Below, in pieces: positions 17,891 through 27,067 of a stretch of DNA of 64,000 nt (the stretch's first letter is position 1; each line of letters begins with the position of its first letter). The DNA comes from Candidatus Allofournierella pullicola (GTDB taxonomy: Bacteria; Bacillota; Clostridia; Oscillospirales; Ruminococcaceae). The stretch covers positions 1 to 64,000 of the forward strand of contig DXFW01000035.1 of assembly GCA_019114225.1 (NCBI GenBank), written 5' to 3'. A program made the translations under genes and the position numbers. The notes beneath the pieces are model-generated. The model made no database searches and was not told the origin of the DNA. It saw nothing but the letters and a program-made list of their open reading frames with translations.

Positions 17891-17919
17891 AGTATACCAC
17901 AAAGGAGCCGCCGGGGCAA
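17891..17919 (-). promoter_or_regulatory. Promoter of the glycosyltransferase-rmlADB operon
   Basis: On the minus strand, TTGCCC (17914-17919) and TATACT (17891-17896) are 17 bases apart. A second overlapping TATACT lies at 17886-17891. The start codon is about 40 bases downstream. Confidence 0.6.
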
Positions 17920-17964
17920 CACGGCGCGGCCTCTGCCGCCTTCTTTTTTCCCTTTGGGGCCGTA

Positions 17965-17993
17965 TTGAGAACGGGCGGAAAAGATGGTAAGAT
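17965..17993 (+). promoter_or_regulatory. Promoter of the frameshifted membrane-protein gene
   Basis: TTGAGA at 17965-17970 and TAAGAT at 17988-17993 are 17 bases apart. They lie about 60 bases upstream of the GTG start at 18055. Confidence 0.5.
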
Positions 17994-18054
17994 GAAGTTG
18001 GAACGATTCCCCCTTCTGCCGCAGCCCGGTGTTTTGAATCAGGAGGTGTTTTGC

Positions 18055-18359
18055 GTGTTCTATGCCCTTGTGTTCGGTATTCTTACGGTCGTTTATGCCT
18101 GGCGAGGCACAGCGCAGCTTCTGGGCAAGCGCAGCACGGAGGAAGTGCTCACCGGCAATGTATCCCCCTGTTTGATAAGGCCATGGGCGTGTGCAACCTG
18201 CTGGCCGCGCTGGCCTTTGCGCTGCTGGGCGCCAGTTTTTTCATTTTGCGGTCCCCTGTTCCGGCCCTGCTGGTGCACATTCTTTTCCTGTTGGCGGTGC
18301 TGCTGGTCATTCTTTTGATGGCCGCCCGCACCTTTTTGCAGCAGGACCATTTTTATTGA
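18055..18359 (+). pseudogene. Small membrane protein gene with a one-base frameshift
   Basis: AGGAGGTG at 18041-18048 precedes GTG 18055. The first frame reads VFYALVFGILTVVYAW...KRSTEEVLTGN and then turns into an arginine/tryptophan/cysteine-rich nonsense tail. A second frame picks up from about 18170 with FDKAMGVCNLLAALAF and LLVHILFLLAVLLVILLM and ends at 18359. One extra base in the C5 run at 18164-18168 would join them into about 101 residues with three membrane helices. So either the gene is broken, or the run was miscalled in sequencing, or it is a slippery site. The family is not recognised. A promoter and terminator still flank it. Confidence 0.6.
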
Positions 18360-18383
18360 ATCCCGCCGCTTTGCGCGACAAAC

Positions 18384-18427
18384 AAAAAGCCGCCGCCCTC
18401 CTTTCGGAGAGCGGCGGCTCTTGTTTT
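18384..18427. terminator. Bidirectional terminator at the end of pnp
   Basis: The arms AGCCGCCGC and GCGGCGGCT enclose a loop of about 15 bases. An A-run lies on the left (T-run for minus-strand pnp) and CTTGTTTT on the right. Confidence 0.75.
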
Positions 18428-18434
18428 ATCTTGC

Positions 18435-20576
18435 TCAGCCCTGCTGCTTGCGCTTGGCCTCGATGGCGGCCAGAGCGTCCTTGCGGCTCAGGTTGATACG
18501 GCCCTGCTGGTCGATCTCGGTGACCATGACGATCAGCTCGTCGCCCACGGCGACCACATCCTCCACCCGCTCGACACGCTTGGAGTCCAGCTTGGAGATG
18601 TGCACCAGGCCCTCTTTGCCCGGGGCGATCTCCACGAAGGCGCCGAAGTTCATCAGACGGGTCACGCGGCCCTTGTAGATGGCGCCCACCTCGGGGTCCT
18701 CCACAATGGTCTTGATGGTGTGGATGGCACGGTTGGCGTCGTCCACGTCGATGGCGGAGACGAACACGTGGCCGTCCTCCTCCACGTCGATCTTGCAGTT
18801 GCAGTTGGCGCAGATCTCCTGGATGACCTTGCCGCCCTTGCCGATGACGTCCTTGATCTTGTCCACGGGGATGACCATGGACAGCATTTTGGGAGCGTAC
18901 TTGGACAGCTGCTCGCGGGGAGCGGGGATGACCGGCAGCATGATCTCGTCCAGGATGTAGAGACGGCCCTTGCGGCACTTCTCAAAGGCTTCCTCGATGA
19001 TCTCGTAGGTCAGGCCGTCGATCTTGATGTCCATCTGGATGGCGGTGATACCCTTGTGGGTGCCGCCCACCTTGAAGTCCATGTCGCCGTGGAAGTCCTC
19101 CACGCCCTGGATGTCCAGCATGGTCATCCAGCGCTCGCCCTCGGTGATGAGGCCGCAGCTGATACCGGCAACGGGGGCCTTGATGGGCACACCGGCGTCC
19201 ATCAGGCTCAGGGTGGAGCCGCAGATGGAGGCCTGGCTGGTGGAGCCGTTGGAGGACAGGACCTCGCTCACCAGACGGATGGTGTAGGGGAACTCCTCCA
19301 CGCTGGGCAGCACGGGCACCAGGGCACGCTCGGCCAGAGCGCCGTGGCCGATCTCGCGGCGGCCGGGGCTGCGGGGAGCGCGGGCCTCGCCCACGGAGTA
19401 GGGCGGGAAGTTGTAGTGATGGAGATAACGCTTGTAAGGCTCGGTGCCCAGGTCGTCCATCAGCTGGCTGTCCTTGGTGGAGCCCAGGGTGGTGACGGTG
19501 AGCACCTGGGTCTGGCCACGGGTGAACATGCCGCTGCCGTGCACGCGGGGCAGCAGGCCCACTTCGGCGGCCAGGGGCCGGATCTCGTTGATCCCGCGGC
19601 CGTCCACGCGCTTGCCGTCGTCCAGCAGCCAGCGGCGAACCACGAACTTCTGCATTTTGTACATCAGTTCCTCGATGACAGAAGCGCCCCACTGCTCGGC
19701 GTACTGGGCCTCCAGCTTCTCGCGGATGGGCAGAAGCCGCGCGTCGCGCACGTTCTTGTCGTCGGTGTCCATGGCGGCCTTGAACTCGTCCAGATACTCC
19801 GCCTTCACGGCCTCGAACAGGTCGTGATCCAGCTCCATGTCCTGGAACTCCTTCTTGGGCTTGCCGATCTCGCGCACAATGCCGTTGATGAACTCGATGA
19901 CCTTTTTGATCTCCACGTGAGCGGCCTTGATGGCGTTCAGCATGGTGACCTCGTCCACCTCGTTGGCGCCGGCCTCGATCATCACGATCTTCTTCTCGGT
20001 GGCGGCCACGGTGAGCTGCAGGTCGCTCTTCTCACGCTGCTCCAGGGTGGGGTTCACCACCAGCTCGCCGTCCACCAGGCCCATGAACACGCCGCCGATG
20101 GGGCCGGCCCAGGGGATGTCGGAGATGGACAGGGCGATGGAGGTGCCGATCATGCCGGTGATCTCAGGGCTGCAGTCCTGATCCACGCTCATGACGGTCA
20201 TGGTGACGCACACGTCGTTGCGCATGGTCTTGGGGAACAGAGGACGGATGGGCCGGTCCACCACGCGGCTGGTGAGGATGGCCTTCTCGCCGGGGCGGCC
20301 CTCACGGCGCATGAAGCTGCCGGGGATACGGCCCACGGAGTAGAGCTTTTCTTCAAAATCAACGCTCAGGGGGAAGAAGTCGATGCCGTCACGGGGCTTC
20401 TCGCTCATGGTGACGTTGCACAGAACGGCGGTCTCGCCGTAGCGCACCAGGCAGCTGCCGTTGGACAGACCGCACATTTTGCCGGTCTCCACCACCAGGG
20501 GCCGGCCGGCCAGTTCCATCTCAAAGGTCTTGAAATTGGGGAACGTTTCGTGTTTGGACGCAAATTCCAAAGCCAT
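18435..20576 (-). CDS. pnp: Polyribonucleotide nucleotidyltransferase (PNPase)
   Basis: A 713-residue phosphorolytic 3'-5' exoribonuclease of the RNA degradation machinery. The first RNase PH domain includes GSFMRREGRPGEKAILTSR (about residues 86-104). The second active RNase PH core includes ISCGLITEGERWMTMLDIQG and EDFHGDMDFKVGGTHKGIT (about 475-520), with conserved acidic residues. A KH domain with IGKGGKVIQEI (about 570-580) and a C-terminal S1 domain (YKGRVTRLMNFGAFVEI) complete the standard order. The ATG at 20576 has AGGAGG ten bases upstream. It follows rpsO, but the strong terminator between them means readthrough or its own promoter must supply transcripts. Confidence 0.97.
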   Translation of the reverse strand: MALEFASKHETFPNFKTFEMELAGRPLVVETGKMCGLSNGSCLVRYGETAVLCNVTMSEKPRDGIDFFPLSVDFEEKLYSVGRIPGSFMRREGRPGEKAILTSRVVDRPIRPLFPKTMRNDVCVTMTVMSVDQDCSPEITGMIGTSIALSISDIPWAGPIGGVFMGLVDGELVVNPTLEQREKSDLQLTVAATEKKIVMIEAGANEVDEVTMLNAIKAAHVEIKKVIEFINGIVREIGKPKKEFQDMELDHDLFEAVKAEYLDEFKAAMDTDDKNVRDARLLPIREKLEAQYAEQWGASVIEELMYKMQKFVVRRWLLDDGKRVDGRGINEIRPLAAEVGLLPRVHGSGMFTRGQTQVLTVTTLGSTKDSQLMDDLGTEPYKRYLHHYNFPPYSVGEARAPRSPGRREIGHGALAERALVPVLPSVEEFPYTIRLVSEVLSSNGSTSQASICGSTLSLMDAGVPIKAPVAGISCGLITEGERWMTMLDIQGVEDFHGDMDFKVGGTHKGITAIQMDIKIDGLTYEIIEEAFEKCRKGRLYILDEIMLPVIPAPREQLSKYAPKMLSMVIPVDKIKDVIGKGGKVIQEICANCNCKIDVEEDGHVFVSAIDVDDANRAIHTIKTIVEDPEVGAIYKGRVTRLMNFGAFVEIAPGKEGLVHISKLDSKRVERVEDVVAVGDELIVMVTEIDQQGRINLSRKDALAAIEAKRKQQG

Positions 20577-20741
20577 AGAAAATACCTCCTGTTGTTTTTC
20601 GCGGCATGGGGCCGCGGGTCTGTTCGGTGCGGAGGGAGGGTGGCTTTAGCAATAAATCCGGGGTTTTTCCGGGAAGGAAAAGCCCTCGATTTACCGCTAA
20701 AAACACGCGACACTCCGCCGTTGCGGGGGGCAAATGACTGC

Positions 20742-20762
20742 TTTTCGGCCAAAAGCCGAAAA
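20742..20762. other. Hairpin between rpsO and pnp
   Basis: TTTTCGGC (20742-20749) and GCCGAAAA (20755-20762) pair perfectly with a five-base loop. It lies in the roughly 190-base pnp leader, just past the rpsO terminator. It may be a processing or autocontrol structure for pnp, as leader hairpins are in other bacteria, or simply a second weak terminator. Confidence 0.35.
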
Positions 20763-20768
20763 ACAGGT

Positions 20769-20803
20769 AAAAGGCAGGCGGTGCAAACGACCGCCTGCCT
20801 TTT
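20769..20803 (-). terminator. Terminator of rpsO
   Basis: The 13-bp arms AAAAGGCAGGCGG (20769-20781) and CCGCCTGCCTTTT (20791-20803) enclose nine bases. It is eleven bases past the rpsO stop on the minus strand. Confidence 0.8.
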
Positions 20804-20813
20804 GTGACTGTGA

Positions 20814-21071
20814 TTACTTGCGCAGGCCCAGCTTGGCGATCAGGGCGCGGTAACGCTCGATGTCCTTCTTCTGCAGGTAGGCCAGCAGGTTGCGGCGGCG
20901 GCCGACCATCTTCAGCAGGCCACGACGGCTGTGATGGTCGTGGGGGTTGGCCTGCAGGTGCTCGTTCAGGTGGTTGATGCGAGCGGTCAGCAGGGCCACC
21001 TGCACCTCGGGAGAACCGGTGTCGGTCTCATGCACGCGGGCGGATTCGATGACAGTCTTCTTGTCTTCCAT
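20814..21071 (-). CDS. rpsO: 30S ribosomal protein S15
   Basis: 85 residues, close to the universal S15 length. It binds the central domain of 16S rRNA early in small-subunit assembly. The signature stretches [20 protein letters not shown] and [22 protein letters not shown] are complete, including the DHHSRRGLL rRNA contact loop. Start is ATG 21071 with a purine-rich ACGAGGTAAC upstream. It has its own promoter overlapping the end of ribF and a leader of about 100 bases with a small hairpin, as expected if S15 controls its own synthesis. pnp follows after a terminator, the gene order common in bacteria. Confidence 0.98.
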   Translation of the reverse strand: MEDKKTVIESARVHETDTGSPEVQVALLTARINHLNEHLQANPHDHHSRRGLLKMVGRRRNLLAYLQKKDIERYRALIAKLGLRK

Positions 21072-21126
21072 TGTTGTTACCTCGTTTCATTTTATTTGCC
21101 GATGACCCGGCGCGGGGCAGCGAGGC

Positions 21127-21141
21127 GCTCTGTTTCAGAGC
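21127..21141 (-). promoter_or_regulatory. Hairpin in the rpsO leader
   Basis: Six-base arms GCTCTG and CAGAGC enclose AAA on the minus strand, about 56-70 bases upstream of the rpsO ATG. S15 commonly represses its own translation by binding leader structure; whether this one does is inference. Confidence 0.35.
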
Positions 21142-21174
21142 ATACACCCCGGACTGAGCCACGGTAGCCATAAT

Positions 21175-21203
21175 AGTATAGCACAGCCAAAGGCCGATTA
21201 CAA
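21175..21203 (-). promoter_or_regulatory. Promoter of rpsO, overlapping the ribF stop
   Basis: On the minus strand, TTGTAA (21198-21203) and TATACT (21175-21180) are 17 bases apart. The minus-35 hexamer includes the ribF stop codon, so the promoter is packed into the gene end. Confidence 0.65.
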
Positions 21204-22151
21204 GAGGGTTTTTGCCTTTTCCCCTTCTCTTTGGACAAACCAGCGCCGGGCCTCGTCGGCCCAGGCCATCACGGCGGCCCGCAGCTGGCTTGTGTTTTCA
21301 AAGCGGCGGCTTTCGGCTATGTAGTCCAGCAGCTCCACCGTGACCTTCCGGCCGTAGAGGCCGCCCTCAAAGTCCGGGATGAAGGTCTCGCAGGTGATGT
21401 TGCTGGCGTCGTCGTTCACAGTGGGCCGGCTTCCAAGGCCGGTGACCGAGGGCAGCCAGTGCCCGTCCAGCCGCACCCGGCTCACATAGACCCCCAGCTT
21501 CGGCAGCTGAAAGCCCTCCGGGTAGACCTGGTTGATGGTGGGCATGCCCAGCGTATGGCCCAGGCCCTTGCCGTGGCGCACCTCGAAGTCGATGGCGTAG
21601 GGCCGGCCCAGCATGGCGGCGGCCTGCCCCATCTCCCCTGCCGCCAGCGCGGCGCGGATCCGGGTGGCGCTGACCGTCTCGCCCTTGTAAAGGGCCATGG
21701 GCACCACTTCCACCCGAATGCCCAGGGGGGCGCAGAGCTCGCGCAGCACCTGCACGTTGCCCGCGGCCTTTTTGCCGAAGGTGAAGTTGTCGCCGCAGAA
21801 AACAGCCTTTGCGTTGTACATCCCGGCCAGCACGTCGGCGACGAAGGCCTCGGGCGACAAATCGCAGAATTCCTCGAAGGCGGGCTCAAAGAAGTGGTCC
21901 GCCCCCAGCTCCCCGACACGGCGGTGCTTTTCCTCGTCGGTGATGAGCCGGCCGCCCTTCATTGTGTGGCCGGCGGGCAGGCTGAAGGTGAACACCGCGG
22001 CTTCCAGCCCTTCGGCGCGGGCGCAGTCCACCGCGGCGGAGATGACCGCCCGGTGCCCGATGTGCACCCCGTCAAAAAAGCCCAGGGCCACCGCGCTGCC
22101 CCGCCCGAAGGCGGCAGCCGGCAGGGCCGTGAGCCGATGGTAGATCTGCAA
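21198..22151 (-). CDS. ribF: Bifunctional riboflavin kinase / FAD synthetase
   Basis: 317 residues. The N-terminal adenylyltransferase domain has VALGFFDGVHIGHRAVI (about residues 20-36), the HxGH-like nucleotide site, and CGDNFTFGKKAAGNV (about 119-133). The C-terminal kinase domain has YAIDFEVRHGKGLGHTLGMPTIN (G-x-x-LGFPT-N-like, about 185-207), GVYVSRV, and the E-T-F-I-x-D-F segment. It makes FMN and then FAD. The only suitable start is TTG 22151, six bases beyond the truB stop; its ribosome site is weak (AAAGGG about 15 bases away), so translation probably depends on coupling to truB. Confidence 0.93.
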   Translation of the reverse strand: MQIYHRLTALPAAAFGRGSAVALGFFDGVHIGHRAVISAAVDCARAEGLEAAVFTFSLPAGHTMKGGRLITDEEKHRRVGELGADHFFEPAFEEFCDLSPEAFVADVLAGMYNAKAVFCGDNFTFGKKAAGNVQVLRELCAPLGIRVEVVPMALYKGETVSATRIRAALAAGEMGQAAAMLGRPYAIDFEVRHGKGLGHTLGMPTINQVYPEGFQLPKLGVYVSRVRLDGHWLPSVTGLGSRPTVNDDASNITCETFIPDFEGGLYGRKVTVELLDYIAESRRFENTSQLRAAVMAWADEARRWFVQREGEKAKTLL

Positions 22152-22157
22152 GGCGTT

Positions 22158-23042
22158 TCACGCCCTTTCCACAAACAGTTTTTCGGCGCGCAGGGTGCCG
22201 TCCTTCGCTTCGCCCAGGCCCAGAAAGGCCCCGTCGGCGTAGAGCCGCCAGCGGCCCTCGGCCAGGTCCGCCCGGCGGGCGGGCGCGCCGTTCAGCAGGC
22301 GGGCGGTCTCCTTTTCGCTCACTTGGGCGGCGGGCAGGTGGCTGAACACCGTGTCCACCCCCAGCAGCAGCTTTTCCAGTTCGCCCGCTTCCTTCGCCGC
22401 CTGGATGGTCTCCAGCGTGACGCAGCCTTCCAGCGTGAACACGCCCGCGCGGGTACGCCGCAGCGCCGCAAGGCAGGCGGGGCAGCCCAGGGCCGTGCCC
22501 AGATCTTCCACCAGGGTGCGCACGTAGGTGCCCTTGCTGCACTCGATGTCGATGACAAAGCGGTCGGCAACGGTCTGCTCCACCAGCTCCAGCCGGTAGA
22601 AGGTGACCGGGCGGGCCGGCCGTTCCACCGTCTTGCCCTGGCGGGCCAGCTTGTAAAGGGGCACGCCGCCGATCTTCACCGCCGAATACATGGGCGGGGT
22701 CTGCATTTGCGGGCCGAGAAAGGCCGTCAGCGCTTTTTCCACCGCCGCCGCGTCGGGGATGTTCTCCCCTGTGGCCACCGGCGTGCCGGTGACATCGCCG
22801 GTGTCGGTGGCGAGGCCGAAGCGAACCTCGGCCCGGTAGGCCTTGTCGTGGTCCGGCTGCAGGTCCACCGCCTTGGCGGCCATGCCCACAAACACCGGCA
22901 GCACGCCGGTGGCCATGGGGTCCAAAGTGCCGGAATGGCCCAGTTTGCGGGTGGCCAGCACGCCGCGGAGTTTTGCGATCACGTCAAAGCTGGTCCAGCC
23001 GGCGGGCTTGTCCACCGGCAGGATTCCGCACAGGGAGCTCAT
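22158..23042 (-). CDS. truB: tRNA pseudouridine-55 synthase
   Basis: 294 residues. It converts U55 of the T-loop of tRNAs to pseudouridine. The N-terminal GILPVDKPAGWTSFDVI, the catalytic aspartate in KLGHSGTLDPMATGVLPVFVG (GTLDP, Asp near residue 41), YRAEVRFGLATDTGDVTG (about 69-86) and IECSKGTYVRTLVEDLG (about 165-181) are all present, and a short PUA-like C-terminal part follows. Its ATG overlaps the nrnA stop (ATGA), indicating coupled translation in the housekeeping operon. Confidence 0.96.
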   Translation of the reverse strand: MSSLCGILPVDKPAGWTSFDVIAKLRGVLATRKLGHSGTLDPMATGVLPVFVGMAAKAVDLQPDHDKAYRAEVRFGLATDTGDVTGTPVATGENIPDAAAVEKALTAFLGPQMQTPPMYSAVKIGGVPLYKLARQGKTVERPARPVTFYRLELVEQTVADRFVIDIECSKGTYVRTLVEDLGTALGCPACLAALRRTRAGVFTLEGCVTLETIQAAKEAGELEKLLLGVDTVFSHLPAAQVSEKETARLLNGAPARRADLAEGRWRLYADGAFLGLGEAKDGTLRAEKLFVERA

Positions 23043-24022
23043 TCGTCCTCCCCTGCGCTCTCGGCGCAGCGGGCCAGCTCTTTTTCCACCTCAGCCAGCA
23101 CGGCGGCCTTGGCGTTTTCCAGGTTGCCCTCCAGCTCGCAGCCGGCGGCCTGCTCATGGCCGCCGCCGCCCAGCCGACGGGCGATGGCGCAGGCGTCCAC
23201 GCCTTTGACGGTGCGAATGCTCACCTTGTAGCTGCCGGCGGGCATTTGGCGCAGGGTGACGCCCACCCGCACGCCCTCGATCTTGCGGGGCAGGCCGGTG
23301 ACGCCTTCCAGGTCCTCCACCGAAACGCCGGAGGCCGCGATCTGCTCCCGCGTCATGGAGATAAGGGCGCACTGCTGGTCGAAGTAATATTCCAGGTTTT
23401 CCAGGGCGGTGCGCTCGATGGCGATACGGCCCTTGGATTTGTTTTCGAACAGCAGGGGGTTCAGCTCTTCCACCCGGGCGCCCGCCTCCATCAGCGCCGC
23501 CGCCACCTTGTGGGTGTGGGCGGTGGTGTTGCCGAAGAGGAAGCAGCCGGTGTCGGTGGAAAGGCCGGTGTAGAGGCAGTCGGCGATGACCGGGGTGATG
23601 GTCACCTGCATGGCCTCCAGAAGCTGGTAGATGATCTCGGCGGTGGCGGCGGCGGACGCGTCCAGATACATGGTGTCGGCATAGCCGCTGTTGGAACCGT
23701 GGTGGTCGATACACAGGTCCACCCGGTCGGAATAGGGTTTCACCCCGTCGCCGAACAGCTGAATGCTGGCCACATCCACCGCAACGATGTAGCCCGGCTC
23801 GAACTGGCCGGTGTACATCTCCGCCTGCATGTAGGAATAGCGGGCGGGGATGGGGTCGGAGCAAAGCAGCGCCGCCGTTTTGCCAAGGCCCTTGAGGGCG
23901 TGATACAGCGCGGCGGAGGAACCCACCGTGTCGCCGTCGGGATTTTTGTGGCACAAGATCAGCACGTTCTCTGCATGGAGCAGGCGGCTGATCAGGCTCA
24001 GCAATTCCAGAATCTCACTCAT
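23039..24022 (-). CDS. nrnA: DHH/DHHA1 phosphoesterase, nanoRNase NrnA type
   Basis: About 327 residues. This family hydrolyses nanoRNA, pAp and in some cases c-di-AMP products. The DHH domain shows ILCHKNPDGDTVGSS (about residues 22-36, metal ligands), VAVDVASIQLFG (about 80-91) and CIDHHGSNSGYAD (about 104-116, the DHH motif). The C-terminal DHHA1 domain ends with the glycine-rich substrate loop RRLGGGGHEQAAGCEL. The ATG at 24022 replaces an unsupported longer reading to 24196 that overlaps rbfA. Placement between rbfA and truB is the usual Gram-positive order. Confidence 0.92.
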   Translation of the reverse strand: MSEILELLSLISRLLHAENVLILCHKNPDGDTVGSSAALYHALKGLGKTAALLCSDPIPARYSYMQAEMYTGQFEPGYIVAVDVASIQLFGDGVKPYSDRVDLCIDHHGSNSGYADTMYLDASAAATAEIIYQLLEAMQVTITPVIADCLYTGLSTDTGCFLFGNTTAHTHKVAAALMEAGARVEELNPLLFENKSKGRIAIERTALENLEYYFDQQCALISMTREQIAASGVSVEDLEGVTGLPRKIEGVRVGVTLRQMPAGSYKVSIRTVKGVDACAIARRLGGGGHEQAAGCELEGNLENAKAAVLAEVEKELARCAESAGEDE

Positions 24023-24059
24023 GATTACTCCTTGTTTTGCCGCTGCACGGCGGGGCCGT

Positions 24060-24419
24060 TCAGCCTTCCTCCTCTTTGTGGAGGCCGGCCAGCAGCTCGT
24101 TGATGTGGGCGGCATAGGCCGCGCCGTCGTCCCGCAGGAACACAAAGCGGGGCGCCTTGCGGATGTGCATGCGGCGGGAAATTTCGGTGCGCACATGGCC
24201 GGCGGCGCGGTTGAGCGCCGTCACGGCCTGTTTCGCGGCTTCCTCATCGCCCAGCACGCTGACGAAGGCCCGGGCCTGGTCCAGGTCCTGGGTGACTTCC
24301 AGCCGGGTGATGGTGAGCAGGCCGCCGGCAAGGCGGGGGTCCTTCATCTGCCCCACAATGCCGATCAGCTCCCGCTTCATGTCCTGGGCCAGACGGCCCT
24401 GATTCTTCGGATTGGGCAT
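24060..24419 (-). CDS. rbfA: 30S ribosome-binding factor RbfA
   Basis: 119 residues of the KH-fold assembly factor that helps 16S rRNA 5'-end maturation and cold adaptation. Motifs are RLAQDMKRELIGIV at the N-terminus, LLTITRLEVTQDLDQARAFVSVLG (about residues 34-57), and the C-terminal RMHIRKAPRFVFLRDDG. It starts 12 bases after infB and is followed by nrnA, the conserved arrangement. Confidence 0.95.
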   Translation of the reverse strand: MPNPKNQGRLAQDMKRELIGIVGQMKDPRLAGGLLTITRLEVTQDLDQARAFVSVLGDEEAAKQAVTALNRAAGHVRTEISRRMHIRKAPRFVFLRDDGAAYAAHINELLAGLHKEEEG

Positions 24420-24431
24420 GGTGTCACCTCA

Positions 24432-26744
24432 TCAGTCCCGATACTCTTCCAGGATGAACGCCTCGAAGATATCGCCCTCTTTGATGTCGGAGAATTTCTC
24501 CAGCGTCACGCCGCATTCGTAGCCCTGGGCAACTTCCTTCACATCGTCCTTGAAGCGGCGCAGGCTGGCGATCTCGTCCTCGGTGACCACGATACCGTCG
24601 CGCACGACGCGGATCTTGCTGGAGCGGGTGATCTTGCCCTCCAGCACGTAGCTGCCGGCCACCAGGCCCACGCTGCTGATCTTGTAGACCTGACGCACTT
24701 CCAGACGGCCCTGCTCCACCTCGCGGATCTTGGGGGCCAGCATGCCCTTCATGGCGTCGGTGACGTCGTTGATGGCGTCGTAGATCACGCGGTACATCCG
24801 CATTTCCACTTCGGCCTGGGCGGCCTCTTCCTTGGCCACGGGGTCGGGACGCACGTTGAAGCCGATGATGATGGCGCCGGAAGCGTTGGCCAGCATGACG
24901 TCGGACTTGTTCACCGCGCCCACGCCGGTGTGGATGACCTTCACCCGCACCTCGTCGTTGCTGATCTTCTCCAGGCTCTGCTTCACAGCCTCGGCGCTGC
25001 CCTGCACGTCCGCCTTGACGATGATGTCCAGCTCCTTGCGCTCGCCCTCGGCGATCTGGCTGAACAGGTTATCCAGAGTGACCTTCTGGTAGGTGCTGAA
25101 CTGGCGCTCCTTGGCCTCGGCGGCACGCTTGTCGGCCAGCTCGCGGGCCAGCTTCTCGTCCGCCACCGCGTCGAACAGATCGCCCGCGGCGGGCACTTCG
25201 GTGAGGCCGGTGATCTCCACGGGGGTGGAGGGGCCGGCGGTCTCGATGAACTGACCCTTGTCGTTCTTCATGGTGCGCACACGGCCCACGGCGGTGCCGG
25301 CGATGATGCAGTCGCCCTTGTGCAGGGTGCCGTTCTGCACCAGAATGGTGGCCACGGGGCCCTGGCCCTTGTCCAGCCGGGCCTCCACCACGGCGCCCTT
25401 GGCGCGGCGGTTGGGATTGGCCTTCAGCTCGCGCACTTCGGCCACCAGGTTGATGTTCTCAAGCAGGTCGGGAATGCCCGCGCCGGTGAGGGCGGACACA
25501 GGCACGCAGATGACGTCGCCGCCCCACTGCTCGGGGACCAGCTCGTACTGGGTGAGCTGCTCCATGACCCGCTCGGGGTTGGCGGTGGGCTTATCCATCT
25601 TGTTGATGGCCACGATCACCGAGACCTGGGCGGCCTTGGCGTGGTTGATGGACTCCACGGTCTGGGGCATGATACCGTCGTCGGCGGCCACCACCAGAAC
25701 GGCGATGTCGGTCATGTTGGCGCCGCGGGCACGCATGCTGGTGAAGGCCTCGTGGCCCGGGGTGTCCAGGAAGGTGATGGTCTTGCCGCCGGCCTTGACC
25801 TGGTAAGCGCCGATGTGCTGGGTGATACCGCCGGCCTCGCCCGCGGTCACATGGGTCTTGCGGATGGCGTCCAGAATGGAGGTCTTGCCGTGGTCAACGT
25901 GGCCCATGACCACCACGACGGGAGGACGCTCCACCAGATCGGCGGCGTTGTCCTCTTCCACCTCGAACAGGCGCTCCTCGATGGTGACATGCACCTCTTT
26001 TTCCACCTTGGCGCCGAACTCCTCGGCCACGATGGCGGCGGTGTCGAAGTCCACCACTTCGCTGACGGAGGCCATCACGCCCAGGCCCATCAGCTTCTTG
26101 ATGACGTTGCTGGCGGTCTGCTTCAGGCGGCTGGCCAGCTCGCCCACGGTGATCTCGTCGGGGATCTGCACCTTCAGCTGGGCCTTGCGGGCCTTCTCCA
26201 GCTGAATGCGCTGCAGGCGCTCGGCCTCGGTCTCCCGCTTCTTCTGGAAGGGCTGACGGCCGCGGTTCTTGTTGTTGGTGAACTTCTGCTTGTTGCCGGC
26301 AGGAGTGGGCTTGCGGCGGTTCTCCACGTTCTTGGTGCCCGCCAGCTCGGTGTACTTCTCGTTGAACTTGTCCAGGTTCACGTCCACGGTGCGGGTGTCC
26401 ACCACTTTGGTCACCACTTCACGCTTGGGCGCGGGGGCCTCGGCCTCGGGCTTCTTCTCCGCCTTGTGCTTGGGACGGGGCATTTCCACCACGGTGCCGT
26501 CGGCCTTCTTCAAAATCTCGCTTTCCTTGGGCTTGGGCTTGGGCGCGCTGTCCAGATATTCGGACAGGTCGGCCTCGGCACTCTCCTGGGTCAGGCGCTC
26601 AAAGACGTAGTTCAGCTCGGCTTCGTCCAGATTCGCGCCCACCTTCTTGGGCTCGCCGCCCAGGTCGGCCAGCATGTCGATGATCTGCTTGGCGGGTTTG
26701 TTCAGGTCTTTCGCGACCTCGCTCACTTTGTATTTAATGATCAT
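24432..26744 (-). CDS. infB: Translation initiation factor IF-2
   Basis: About 770 residues. The N-terminal IF2-N domain ([19 protein letters not shown], residues 3-21) is followed by a charged, Lys/Pro-rich linker. The G domain shows [14 protein letters not shown] (G1), DTPGHEAF (G3) and NKMD (G4), spread over roughly residues 275-410. The beta-barrel and C-terminal fMet-tRNA-binding domains follow ([24 protein letters not shown]). The true start is ATG 26744 with AAGGAGGAC upstream; the extension to 27026 is a shadow of ylxQ. It overlaps ylxQ by four bases. Confidence 0.97.
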   Translation of the reverse strand: MIIKYKVSEVAKDLNKPAKQIIDMLADLGGEPKKVGANLDEAELNYVFERLTQESAEADLSEYLDSAPKPKPKESEILKKADGTVVEMPRPKHKAEKKPEAEAPAPKREVVTKVVDTRTVDVNLDKFNEKYTELAGTKNVENRRKPTPAGNKQKFTNNKNRGRQPFQKKRETEAERLQRIQLEKARKAQLKVQIPDEITVGELASRLKQTASNVIKKLMGLGVMASVSEVVDFDTAAIVAEEFGAKVEKEVHVTIEERLFEVEEDNAADLVERPPVVVVMGHVDHGKTSILDAIRKTHVTAGEAGGITQHIGAYQVKAGGKTITFLDTPGHEAFTSMRARGANMTDIAVLVVAADDGIMPQTVESINHAKAAQVSVIVAINKMDKPTANPERVMEQLTQYELVPEQWGGDVICVPVSALTGAGIPDLLENINLVAEVRELKANPNRRAKGAVVEARLDKGQGPVATILVQNGTLHKGDCIIAGTAVGRVRTMKNDKGQFIETAGPSTPVEITGLTEVPAAGDLFDAVADEKLARELADKRAAEAKERQFSTYQKVTLDNLFSQIAEGERKELDIIVKADVQGSAEAVKQSLEKISNDEVRVKVIHTGVGAVNKSDVMLANASGAIIIGFNVRPDPVAKEEAAQAEVEMRMYRVIYDAINDVTDAMKGMLAPKIREVEQGRLEVRQVYKISSVGLVAGSYVLEGKITRSSKIRVVRDGIVVTEDEIASLRRFKDDVKEVAQGYECGVTLEKFSDIKEGDIFEAFILEEYRD

Positions 26745-27067
26745 GCGTTGTCCTCCTTGTTCTGCTCGAGGCTGCGGCGGCACAAAACGGCCAGCTGCTC
26801 GTCGGTCACGGCATAAACGCCAACCTTTTTCCAGGTGACGGCGCACAGGTCCGCCTGGGCGAGGGGCATTTGAAGGCAGGGGGCCAGGTCTTCGCAGTTC
26901 CGGCGCACCCGCTTGGCGGTGCCTTCGCTCACATCGCTGGCCAGCAGCACCAGATGGGCTTTGCCCCGGTACACGCTGTCCATCACGGCGTCGAAGCCCA
27001 GCACCAGCCTGCCCGCTTTTTTGCACAGCGACAGGGCAGAAAACAGTTTTTGATTATTTGTTTCCAC
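26741..27067 (-). CDS. ylxQ: L7Ae/L30e-family RNA-binding protein (YlxQ)
   Basis: 108 residues with the L7Ae-like fold: [22 protein letters not shown] at the start and [17 protein letters not shown] (about residues 38-54), which is the kink-turn binding region. YlxQ proteins sit between rnpM and infB in many Firmicutes and are thought to bind structured RNA, but the target is not settled. GTG start at 27067 with AAGGAG upstream. It overlaps rnpM by 14 bases and infB by four, so translation is tightly coupled. Confidence 0.9.
   Translation of the reverse strand: METNNQKLFSALSLCKKAGRLVLGFDAVMDSVYRGKAHLVLLASDVSEGTAKRVRRNCEDLAPCLQMPLAQADLCAVTWKKVGVYAVTDEQLAVLCRRSLEQNKEDNA

Noticed and set aside
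23928-26816. 962-codon plus-strand open frame across infB and rbfA
   Set aside because: It is the complement of real genes. The translation is rich in Gly/His/Leu/Val with no domain, and GC-rich codon use keeps the antisense frame open.
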